From: Gammaproteobacteria bacterium
GTDB lineage: Bacteria; Pseudomonadota; Gammaproteobacteria; Pseudomonadales; Azotimanducaceae
Assembly (NCBI GenBank): GCA_002708765.1
Contig: PAPD01000001.1
Location: 1 to 52,961 of the forward strand
Reading direction: 5' to 3'
DNA length: 52,961 bases
Below are positions 8,396-16,040 of this stretch, in pieces; within the stretch, counting starts at the first letter, position 1, and every line of letters begins with the position of its first letter. Below the pieces are notes generated by a model that was given only the letters and a program-made list of their open reading frames with translations, ran no database searches and was not told the DNA's origin. A program made the translations under genes and the position numbers.

Positions 8396-9400
8396 TCAAC
8401 GGACTTTAACAAGCAGTTTCCCCAGATTCCCACCCGAAAACATAAAACCCAAGGCTTCAGGAAATTTCTCCACTCCATCAAGAATTTCCTCAGCAAGTTT
8501 TATAGAGCCCTCGAGCAACCAGGCACGTAGCTCCTGCTCTGCGGTTTCAATTGATTCCGGGTAATGGAAATAAGCAAACCCTTCCATTACAGACTGACGC
8601 TCCGCCAATTTGAGGTAAGATGATGGGCCCCTCACGTCATCCATATTATTGTATTGTGAGACCGCGCCACAGATAATCACCCTGGACCGAAGAGCAAGAT
8701 TATCGAGCACAGCGTCCAGTATTTCTCCTCCGACATTATCAAAAAAAACATTAACTCCCTGGGGCGCCAGCGAACTCAAACAAGCTCGGACGTTCTGAGA
8801 CTTATAATCTATTGCGTGATCGAAACCCAGGTCCTGAAGAAGGTGATTGGTCTTTCTTTCTCCTCCTGCTATACCGATCACTATCGCTCCTTCTTTTTTA
8901 GCAATTTGTCCTGCAACAGAGCCGACAGCCCCAGCTGCCGCGGAGACCACAAAAATATCTCCCGGTTTTGGTCTGGCCACTCTTTTGACCCCGATCCATG
9001 CAGTTACACCTGTAGAACCTCCCAACACCCCTAAATTGACACTTAAAGGAAGATTCGATTCCTCCACTAATTCAAGATGTTCTGAGGGCAAGGTAGCGTA
9101 AGACTGAGCTCCGAGCGGTCCTCGCACCGCACGCCCGACTTCCCAACCATCAACTTCCGATTCAACTATTCTGCCAACTCCCCCAGCAAAAATTGTATCT
9201 CCGATATTCATCTGCATGTGAAAACCTTCACCTCGCAACATCGTTCTGATTGCTGCATCAACCGACAGATATTGGTTGGCAACACGGATCTCCCCCGGCT
9301 TTAAATCAGGCAACTCTTCTTCCAGTATGGAGAAACACTCCGAGGTAGCCTCTTCTTCAGGACGGCTTGACAATACAACTCTCTGATTCTTTTGATTCAT
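8396..9400 (-). CDS. NADP-dependent MDR oxidoreductase (zinc-independent enone/alkenal reductase type)
   Basis: A 334-aa medium-chain dehydrogenase/reductase like the leukotriene B4 12-hydroxydehydrogenase, CurA and YncB group. Typical features are LSVDAAIRTMLRG in the N-terminal domain, the nucleotide motif AAGAVG at 155-160 within SAAAGAVGSVAGQIAK, and FFDNVGGEILDAVL. No structural zinc Cys cluster is seen. Family members reduce alpha,beta-unsaturated ketones or aldehydes with NADPH. As the first gene of the Rieske/SnoaL/VOC cluster it may reduce an enone intermediate (inference). It is divergent from the DUF6134-like gene, with a 174-nt intergenic region. Confidence 0.9.
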   Translation of the reverse strand: MNQKNQRVVLSSRPEEEATSECFSILEEELPDLKPGEIRVANQYLSVDAAIRTMLRGEGFHMQMNIGDTIFAGGVGRIVESEVDGWEVGRAVRGPLGAQSYATLPSEHLELVEESNLPLSVNLGVLGGSTGVTAWIGVKRVARPKPGDIFVVSAAAGAVGSVAGQIAKKEGAIVIGIAGGERKTNHLLQDLGFDHAIDYKSQNVRACLSSLAPQGVNVFFDNVGGEILDAVLDNLALRSRVIICGAVSQYNNMDDVRGPSSYLKLAERQSVMEGFAYFHYPESIETAEQELRAWLLEGSIKLAEEILDGVEKFPEALGFMFSGGNLGKLLVKVR

Positions 9401-9574
9401 AGTTAACTCGTTGATTTATGCTAAACCAAAGGATACCACAGCCTTAAACCAGCCCGCCCACTGCCCTGCAAATGCAGAAGAATGATTCATTTGAACCAAA
9501 GAAAAGAAGCTCAACTAAAGACAAACTGGTAGACTTCCCGGTTCATATGATTTTAATCAATTAGCGCCCAAGGG

Positions 9575-10222
9575 ATGAACCATATTCGAAAAGTGATCTG
9601 TGCTTTTCTGTTTTTTTTGTGTGCCGTTCCATCGGCTAGTGCAGATAATCAAAACCAAGAAACATGGAAGTTTGACGTGGAAGTTGATGGGAACTCTATC
9701 GGAACTCATCACTTCAAGAAAACGTATCTAGAAAAAACTCTGCTGATCGAATCGACAGCGAAATTCGATGTGAAAGTGCTCTTCGTAAATATCTTTAAAT
9801 ATCGTCACGAAAATAAGGAGACCTGGGAGAACGGGTGCGTTTCATCCATAGAATCCAAAACTACTGCGAACAGGAAAAAGTTCAGGGTATCTGCAGAGAA
9901 AAGAGAAGACCAGCTCAATATCAGAACAATCGAAGAATCAAAAGAATACCAAGGCTGCATAATGACGTTTGCTTACTGGAATAAAGAATTTCTAGAACAA
10001 ACCAGCCTCGTAAACACACAAACAGGCGAGCTCGTAGAGGTTGAAATTACGCAGCTCGATGAAAAAAAAGCTGATCTATCTGGCTATCTCATAGAGAGTA
10101 AGGGTGGACCAATCAAGGTCTGGTATTCAGATTCCAGATGGGTTGCTCTCGAATCAAAACTAAAAAACGGGAGGACGTTGACTTATCAGCTTACTGATTC
10201 AACAGATAGTCCGGACAGATAA
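9575..10222 (+). CDS. DUF6134-like exported protein
   Basis: 215 aa with a clear signal peptide at residues 1-24 (lysine/arginine start, FLFFLCAVPSASA, cleavage before DN). The mature part has EVDGNSIGTHHF near the start and ENKETWENGCVSSIESKTT in the middle, the pattern of DUF6134 periplasmic beta-rich proteins of unknown function. Two cysteines in the mature part (in NGCVSS and QGCIMT) could form a disulfide. The ATG is preceded by AAGGG. A small unknown gene follows after 25 nt. Confidence 0.78.
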   Translation: MNHIRKVICAFLFFLCAVPSASADNQNQETWKFDVEVDGNSIGTHHFKKTYLEKTLLIESTAKFDVKVLFVNIFKYRHENKETWENGCVSSIESKTTANRKKFRVSAEKREDQLNIRTIEESKEYQGCIMTFAYWNKEFLEQTSLVNTQTGELVEVEITQLDEKKADLSGYLIESKGGPIKVWYSDSRWVALESKLKNGRTLTYQLTDSTDSPDR

Positions 10223-10247
10223 TGAGAAACCGAAAAGACCTAGACAA

Positions 10248-10637
10248 ATGTCAGAGCGCCTAATGGAAACACCGACTATAACTCTGAGTGACGGTAAAGA
10301 AAAAAGTCTACTCCAGACACTTCTGGGGTTATCAAGAAACAAAGTCAGTGAACGAAACGATGTAATGGGTGCGCCTGTACCGGTTTTTAATATATCCATG
10401 AGCCCGACGTCCTTGTTCAGAGAATGGAAAGGAAGACATCCGACTCTTCCGGATCTACAAGAGTTAATAAAACAACTTGAGAGATTAAGCCAGAGAATGA
10501 TCGAGTTCGAGCCTGAATACGATCCCGTGCCAGTGCTCCACTTGTCCAGGCTCTATCATGATAAAGAACTCTCAAAACAGGCAGGAATACAAATTCAACT
10601 CAATGGCTACGCTAAACTTGCTAATATCATATTCTAA
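10248..10637 (+). CDS. Unrecognised 129-aa protein
   Basis: I do not recognise this protein. It is polar and probably helical from residue 65 on (LPDLQELIKQLERLSQRMI could be an amphipathic helix) and ends with a moderately hydrophobic tail. There is no signal peptide or membrane segment. The start is uncertain: ATG 10248 has no ribosome-binding site, and ATG 10263 (residue 6) follows AGAGCG. It is on the same strand as the DUF6134-like gene, 25 nt downstream, and ends 14 nt from the convergent phosphotransferase gene. The frame is open for its full length and fits neatly between neighbours, which supports it being real. Confidence 0.5.
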   Translation: MSERLMETPTITLSDGKEKSLLQTLLGLSRNKVSERNDVMGAPVPVFNISMSPTSLFREWKGRHPTLPDLQELIKQLERLSQRMIEFEPEYDPVPVLHLSRLYHDKELSKQAGIQIQLNGYAKLANIIF

Positions 10638-10651
10638 TGGGACACGAGAAA

Positions 10652-11725
10652 TTAAGGTTTATTGATCTCCTCTAATATAGCAATCCCATTGTGATCTAAT
10701 GCAGCCTGCGCATGTCTGCGCACCATAGTGGACACCAGCTCAACTCCTCGCTCATTATTAAGGTTTAAAGAACCCGCCGTGAACATTGCGGTAGCAAGGC
10801 CACCTTGAAGATGAGAAATCTCGTAATCTTGCCGTAATCTCTCATGCGAATAATTCGAAATTCCTTCCCCAACCAGAATTTCATGATAATCAGCTACCAA
10901 TCGCTCTTCATGTTCTCTCCTCAAATCAGTTTCCATCGATCCTCCTAAAAGATATGCAAGATCATAGGAAGCGGGGCCTCGACCTATACCCTGCCAATCT
11001 ATCACGGCGACCCGCTCGGGATCGTCCGGATCGAACAGCATATTTTCAACACGGCAATCCTGGTGGACCAAAGTCCAGGGGCTACGTCCGGCTAATTTTT
11101 TATTTACATTGAGATAGTTTGAACTAAAGAGCTCATACAAATATAACCCCTCATCAGAAAGATATGAGCCGAAGTTTTCCGAAAAGGACGGGTACATTTC
11201 TGACAAAGATCTAGTCACAAACTCAATTCTCGGGCCAACCATTGATGGAATCCAGTCATAGATTTCCTGATCCATCTGATTCCACCAGACCGAATGAATT
11301 TTCCCAAGAACATTAATTGCGGATCTAGCCTGATCTGCTGACATGCCTTCACGCTGAGCTACCATCACCATATCACTCAGATCTTCCATTACTATCACGA
11401 AATCAGCGGTGCCTGAAACAATTTCTGCGTGATAGATTTTAGGTAATCCGGCTTGGGCACTAGGACCAAGTTCCTTATAGAACTTCACTTCAGCTTCGAA
11501 CATTCCGAGCGCAACACCCTGTTCGCGATTACTTTCAAAAGAGGAAGGAAGCTTTACCACAACACTGGAAAGCTCATTATCGGTAGATACTAGCTCAACT
11601 CTGAAGATATCTCCCATAAGGCCAACACCTTCACCGATTTGCGTAACGTGAATAGCGTCGATCTTCGAATCCAGGACTTCCGACAACCAGGCAGGTGTAA
11701 CCGACTCAATGCTTTCAGGGATCAT
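10652..11725 (-). CDS. Phosphotransferase of the APH/ecdysteroid-kinase-like superfamily (first copy)
   Basis: A 357-aa protein-kinase-fold small-molecule kinase. Likely ATP-binding Lys58 lies in VVVKLP and the hinge is VIVMEDLSD. The catalytic loop is HQDCRVEN (H221, D223, N228) and the metal-binding DWQ has D243. The frame opens at 11755, but the ATG at 11725 is chosen because AAGGAG stands directly ahead of it. Relatives include ACAD10/11-type kinase domains, LvaA (4-hydroxyacyl-CoA phosphorylation) and ecdysteroid kinases. The substrate is probably a hydroxylated acyl or polycyclic compound, not an antibiotic (inference from context). It is divergent from an SDR gene. Confidence 0.85.
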   Translation of the reverse strand: MIPESIESVTPAWLSEVLDSKIDAIHVTQIGEGVGLMGDIFRVELVSTDNELSSVVVKLPSSFESNREQGVALGMFEAEVKFYKELGPSAQAGLPKIYHAEIVSGTADFVIVMEDLSDMVMVAQREGMSADQARSAINVLGKIHSVWWNQMDQEIYDWIPSMVGPRIEFVTRSLSEMYPSFSENFGSYLSDEGLYLYELFSSNYLNVNKKLAGRSPWTLVHQDCRVENMLFDPDDPERVAVIDWQGIGRGPASYDLAYLLGGSMETDLRREHEERLVADYHEILVGEGISNYSHERLRQDYEISHLQGGLATAMFTAGSLNLNNERGVELVSTMVRRHAQAALDHNGIAILEEINKP

Positions 11726-11781
11726 TTTTTCTCCTTCTTCAACATTTCTAATCATGCACCAATTTCCACTAGCTACAAAAT

Positions 11782-11797
11782 CCCTTTAGACTAAGGG
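11782..11797. promoter_or_regulatory. Short dyad in a divergent intergenic region
   Basis: CCCTT and AAGGG form five-base inverted arms around a six-base loop at 11782-11797, followed on the plus strand by TTTT. A terminator is not expected here because the genes on both sides start outward (11725 minus, 11819 plus). It could be an operator or a leader hairpin for the SDR gene. Weak evidence. Confidence 0.25.
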
Positions 11798-11818
11798 TTT
11801 TAAAATCAGAGACCGCCA

Positions 11819-12754
11819 ATGTTTGATTTTTCAGGAAAAAACGTCCTCATTACGGGGGCAAGTTACGGTTTGGGCGAGCAGTTTGCGAATGAATTTGCAA
11901 GTGCCGGAGCAAATCTGATTCTCACAGCACGAAGCAAAGAACAACTTGAAGAAGTTGCAAAGGCCTGCAGGCAGAAAGGAAATGATGTTCTGGTAGTATC
12001 CGGAGACGTTTCCATAGAAAAAGATGTGGTTAGAGTAATTTCCAGAGCTGTTGACGAGTTGGGACATATTGACATTCTAATTAACAACGCCGGAATCGCT
12101 GACCCTAGGGGCGTCTCACCTGAGCAGTACGATTCGGAAACCTTCAATAAAATACTCTCTATTGATCTGGTCGGAGCTTTTTATTATGCGAGAGAGTGTG
12201 GTCGTCATATGCTGGAAAGAAAATCAGGATCTATTGTTAATATCTGTAGCATTATGGCGAGCGGGGGCAACGAAAATAATGTAATAGGGTATACAGCGGC
12301 GAAGGGAGGACTCCTAAACCTTACCTACCAGTTAGGAGTGGAATGGGCGGACCGGGGCGTAAGAGTGAATGCCGTATCCCCGGGATTTATAGTAACAGAA
12401 ATGACAAGGCCTATGTTAGAAGCCATGGGCATTGACAAATGGATTGCAAGCAGGACGCCGATGCGAAGAATAGGCGAAGCAAAAGAAGTAACTAATGCCG
12501 TGATGTTCCTGGCTTCTGATCTGGCGAGTTATATTACTGGAGTTGATCTACTTGTAGACGGCGGAACCAATGCTAGCAACGGGACCTTTCAGATTCCTCC
12601 GATTCATCACGAGTGGAACAAGGGAACTCCCATGATTCCTACTTCATACGAGCCGGTCCAGCCACGACCTGAATGGTACCAGGCTCTCGAAGATGGGATT
12701 CCCGGCGTCCATTATCCAATTGATACTTCAGATGATGAGAATACCGAAAAATAA
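11819..12754 (+). CDS. Short-chain dehydrogenase/reductase with C-terminal extension, 311 aa
   Basis: Classical SDR core: TGASYGLG at 12-19, NNAG at 89-92, Ser144, Tyr158 and Lys162 (YTAAK), and the family end TGVDLLVDGG. About 60 residues follow the normal SDR end; they are rich in Pro, Trp and acidic residues and contain EWYQALEDG. They might form an oligomer contact or close the active site, but nothing known can be assigned. The substrate is unknown. It ends 17 nt from the convergent mmsA gene. Confidence 0.9.
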   Translation: MFDFSGKNVLITGASYGLGEQFANEFASAGANLILTARSKEQLEEVAKACRQKGNDVLVVSGDVSIEKDVVRVISRAVDELGHIDILINNAGIADPRGVSPEQYDSETFNKILSIDLVGAFYYARECGRHMLERKSGSIVNICSIMASGGNENNVIGYTAAKGGLLNLTYQLGVEWADRGVRVNAVSPGFIVTEMTRPMLEAMGIDKWIASRTPMRRIGEAKEVTNAVMFLASDLASYITGVDLLVDGGTNASNGTFQIPPIHHEWNKGTPMIPTSYEPVQPRPEWYQALEDGIPGVHYPIDTSDDENTEK

Positions 12755-12771
12755 CCTTTTCATTTAACCGG

Positions 12772-14268
12772 TCAATCGGACAAGCTGCCGGGAAAGGAGA
12801 AATTCATCGGGCTTTCGTTATCCGGAAGCGTCCATCTCTGAGATATAGTTTTTCTTCGGGTATAGAATCTCACACCATCCGGACCGTAAGCACCGAGATC
12901 TCCGAATCGCGAATCCTTCCAGCCACCAAAACTATGATTTGCTCCCGGAACCGGGAGTGGAACGTTAATGCCTACCATTCCCGCTTGAACACCATTCGCG
13001 AATTTTCTCGCCCCATAGCCATCCCTCGTAAATATAGTAGCTCCGTTTCCGTAGGGATTACCATTAACAACTTCAAGTGCTTCGGAAAAGGATTCGGCCC
13101 TCATCAGACATAAAACAGGCCCGAATATTTCTTCCTGATAAATCGACATCTCGGAACGCACCTGGTCAAAAAGACATCCTCCTAGATAATACCCGGGCAA
13201 CTTACAGGTCGGATGTTCACGACCATCCACTAACAAATTAGCTCCCTCATTTACGCCAGACTCTACCAGCGCTAAAATACGGTCTTTTTGAAAACGACTA
13301 TTTAGTGGCCCCATATCAAGATTCTCGTCTCCTGGTCCTATCCGGAGCTCTTTTATTTTTTTAGCCATAAGTTGAGCTAACCTGTCACCCACTTCATCCG
13401 TGACGCTTAAAACGACGGACAGAGCCATGCATCTCTGACCACAAGAACCAAATGCCGCTCCCATTATCGAATTCGCAACATATTCCAGATCTGCATCAGG
13501 AAGAACAACCGCGTGGTTTTTTGCTCCACCAAGAGCCTGTACCCGCTTTCCGGAGTCCCCAGCCGTTCTGTATACTGACCTGGCTGCGGAGGTCGACCCC
13601 ACAAAACTTAGAGCCTTGACCTTGGCATGATTCATCAACAGTTCGGCCGCAGAAGAATCACCCTGCACCAGATTAAGAACTCCCGGGGGTAAGCCCGATT
13701 CGATAAATAGCTCGGCAAGAAACAAGCTTGCCGACGCTACTTTTTCAGAGGGCTTCAGGATAAAACAGTTTCCGCATGCTATCGACAGCGGAAACATCCA
13801 GAGTGGCACCATGGCAGGAAAATTGAATGGAGTGATGCCCACACACACTCCCAAGGGAGAAGACTCGCTCCAGCTGTCCAGGTCTCGGCTTAGTTCTTTT
13901 GTATGCTCTCCTTTTAAATGTTCGACTATACCCTGGGCATATTCGATATTCTCAAGCCCCCGAACTAATTCACCTCTCGAATCCGTCAAAGTCTTACCGT
14001 GTTCTTCTGTTATCAAACTGCAAATATCATCCGTATATTTTATAACCAGATCATAATAGGTTCGGATTACCGAAGCTCTTCTGGATGGTTCGAGCCTCGA
14101 CCAATTGAGGAACGCCTCCTCCGACGATGCTACAGCCTTGTTCACAATCGAAAGGTCGGCTACCGGCAGAGTAGCAACTTGCTCTCCATTGGACGGATTT
14201 ACTATAGGAATAGAGTTTGTCCCTGTTCCGATTTTTTTTCCGTCAATATAATGAGTCGTTTCTCTCAC
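12772..14268 (-). CDS. mmsA: CoA-acylating methylmalonate-semialdehyde dehydrogenase
   Basis: A 498-aa aldehyde dehydrogenase-superfamily enzyme that oxidises malonate or methylmalonate semialdehyde to acetyl- or propionyl-CoA. The MmsA signature GQRCMALS carries the nucleophile Cys280, and the N-terminal half has TPFNFPAMVPLWMFP. The frame opens at a TTG at 14298, but the GTG at 14268 is chosen: GGAGG lies four bases upstream and the protein then begins RETTHYIDGKK as in the family. It normally serves valine, inositol or beta-alanine breakdown. Here it has no valine-pathway neighbours, so it may finish degradation of a branched or odd-chain product (inference). Confidence 0.92.
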   Translation of the reverse strand: MRETTHYIDGKKIGTGTNSIPIVNPSNGEQVATLPVADLSIVNKAVASSEEAFLNWSRLEPSRRASVIRTYYDLVIKYTDDICSLITEEHGKTLTDSRGELVRGLENIEYAQGIVEHLKGEHTKELSRDLDSWSESSPLGVCVGITPFNFPAMVPLWMFPLSIACGNCFILKPSEKVASASLFLAELFIESGLPPGVLNLVQGDSSAAELLMNHAKVKALSFVGSTSAARSVYRTAGDSGKRVQALGGAKNHAVVLPDADLEYVANSIMGAAFGSCGQRCMALSVVLSVTDEVGDRLAQLMAKKIKELRIGPGDENLDMGPLNSRFQKDRILALVESGVNEGANLLVDGREHPTCKLPGYYLGGCLFDQVRSEMSIYQEEIFGPVLCLMRAESFSEALEVVNGNPYGNGATIFTRDGYGARKFANGVQAGMVGINVPLPVPGANHSFGGWKDSRFGDLGAYGPDGVRFYTRRKTISQRWTLPDNESPMNFSFPGSLSD

Positions 14269-14376
14269 AATCCCTCCACAAGCTAAAACCAGAAACAAAT
14301 TTGGTTAATGCCATGCCTTGACTTCATGCGATGTAGTTCCTATCTTCAAAAACACGTTCACTAGAGTGAGTCTCTC

Positions 14377-15408
14377 ATGACTGCAGACCTTATTCCAATA
14401 ACGGGTGCTCCGGCGTCACCCTATACCAGAAAGATGCTAGCTGTTTTAAGGTATCGTCGCATCCCTTATCGCTTTGTGCAGAATAAAAGAGATAGTGAAC
14501 TTCAAAAACCCAAGGTAGGGCTGATTCCAATAGTGTATTTTCGCAATCAAACAGGTAGCCTCGAACCCGAAATAGATAGCACGCCGATTATCAGGAGACT
14601 TGAAGCAGAATTTCCTGGGCGTTCGGTTATCCCCCAAAACCCCGTTACCGCTTTTTTAAACTACCTGATCGAAGACTACGGAGATGAGTGGCTAACCAAG
14701 GCAATGTTCCATTATCGATGGGCATACCCTGAGGATATTGATATGGCTGGATCCATCCTTCCTTTTTATCAGGCCGGGATATCACAAAGCGATCACCAAG
14801 CAAAAGAGCTCAAGAAAATATTCTCGGAGCGCCAGATATCCCGACTCTATGTCGTCGGCTCGAATGAAACAACCAGGAAAGTCATAGAAGGAAGCTTTAA
14901 ACGATTTTTAAGTTCACTCAACAAAATGCTCATGGCACACCCTTTTCTTTTAGGAAATATTCCCAGTTCCTGTGATTTTTCGTGCTATGGACAACTCACA
15001 CAGTTAGCACATTTTGATCCGACACCGAGCCAGATAGTCATAGACAATTTCCCACGAATACATGCATGGATCAGTGTCATGGACGATCTGTCAGGAATTG
15101 AGGACAATGACGAAGGTTTTCTTTCACCGGATCAGTTAAATTCAAGGCTAGCAGAACTTCTTTCGGAAATCGGAGAAACTTATGCACCGGTAATGCTCGC
15201 AAACGCTCAATCGATCGACGAAGGAAAATCAGAAGTAGAAACTCTAGTCAAAGGAAAGAAATGGACTCAGGAACCCTTCCCCTACCAGGCAAAATGTCTG
15301 CACTGGCTTCGTGTCGAGTATTCAAAACTCGGGCAAGAGGATAGAGAAAAGCTCGTGAATATACTTGAAGGAAGTGGCTGCGAAAAACTTATCAAAAGAA
15401 AATCATAA
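14377..15408 (+). CDS. Glutathione S-transferase family protein, long form (343 aa)
   Basis: The N-terminus is a thioredoxin-like GST domain (GAPASPYTRKMLAVLRY, then KVGLIPIVYF and EIDSTPIIRRLEAEFPG), followed by an all-helical GST C-terminal domain. At 343 aa it is over 100 residues longer than a normal GST; the extra part lies at the C-terminus and includes the motif KCLHWLR. There is no catalytic Cys in the SPYTRK site. A second GST gene follows after 12 nt, so the two are likely co-transcribed. The target is unknown; conjugation of reactive epoxides or isomerisation is possible. Confidence 0.82.
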   Translation: MTADLIPITGAPASPYTRKMLAVLRYRRIPYRFVQNKRDSELQKPKVGLIPIVYFRNQTGSLEPEIDSTPIIRRLEAEFPGRSVIPQNPVTAFLNYLIEDYGDEWLTKAMFHYRWAYPEDIDMAGSILPFYQAGISQSDHQAKELKKIFSERQISRLYVVGSNETTRKVIEGSFKRFLSSLNKMLMAHPFLLGNIPSSCDFSCYGQLTQLAHFDPTPSQIVIDNFPRIHAWISVMDDLSGIEDNDEGFLSPDQLNSRLAELLSEIGETYAPVMLANAQSIDEGKSEVETLVKGKKWTQEPFPYQAKCLHWLRVEYSKLGQEDREKLVNILEGSGCEKLIKRKS

Positions 15409-15420
15409 GGACTTATTAAT

Positions 15421-16032
15421 ATGTTAAAACTTCATTTTGCTCCGAATTCCCGAGCGGGAAGGATTGTCTGGCTACTTGAGGAACTTGAACTTTCCTACGA
15501 GATCAACAAAATGCGCTTCCACCCTGAAGATTTGAAATCTGAAGGACACCGGAAAAGACATCCACTCGGGCGTGTCCCGGTTCTAGAAGATGACGGAAGG
15601 ATAATCTGGGAATCCGGTGCGATAGTCGAATATATTCTGGAGAGACATAAGAAAGGTGGGCTCAAACCGGAACCAATGGATGAAACCTTCCCCGAGTATC
15701 TGCAATGGTTCCATTATTGCGAAGGTATGGTAATGCCACCAGTTAATACAATAGTTGTTCAGACAGTGTTACTTCCTCCCGAACGAAGAGACGAAACCGC
15801 ACTCGCACAGGCGAAGAAACTTCTTACCCGCGCACTTGCTCCAGTTGATGTTGCGCTGCAAGGAAAAGATTATCTGATAGGCTGTTTTTCGGCAGCGGAC
15901 ATCATGCTAGGTCACTCATGTTTCATGAGTAATAGACTAGGATGCGTTCCCGAAGAGATGAGAAGTTTAAAAAAATACGTCAATAATCTTGCATCCCGGC
16001 CCGCGTTCGATAAAGCCATAAACATGCAATAA
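15421..16032 (+). CDS. Glutathione S-transferase, 203 aa
   Basis: Standard-length GST: N-terminal FAPNSRAGRIVWLLEELEL, the cis-proline block GRVPVLEDDGRIIWESGAIVEYI that holds the glutathione gamma-glutamyl group, and a helical C-terminal domain ending in a family-like ASRPAFDKAI. The ATG follows AAGGAC. Forms a pair with the longer GST upstream. It ends 8 nt from the convergent BVMO gene. Confidence 0.9.
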   Translation: MLKLHFAPNSRAGRIVWLLEELELSYEINKMRFHPEDLKSEGHRKRHPLGRVPVLEDDGRIIWESGAIVEYILERHKKGGLKPEPMDETFPEYLQWFHYCEGMVMPPVNTIVVQTVLLPPERRDETALAQAKKLLTRALAPVDVALQGKDYLIGCFSAADIMLGHSCFMSNRLGCVPEEMRSLKKYVNNLASRPAFDKAINMQ

Positions 16033-16040
16033 CAGAGGGT

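Noticed and set aside
9472-9564. 30-codon ORF in the MDR/DUF6134 divergent region
   Set aside because: No ribosome-binding site, very short and no recognisable pattern; likely chance in a promoter region.
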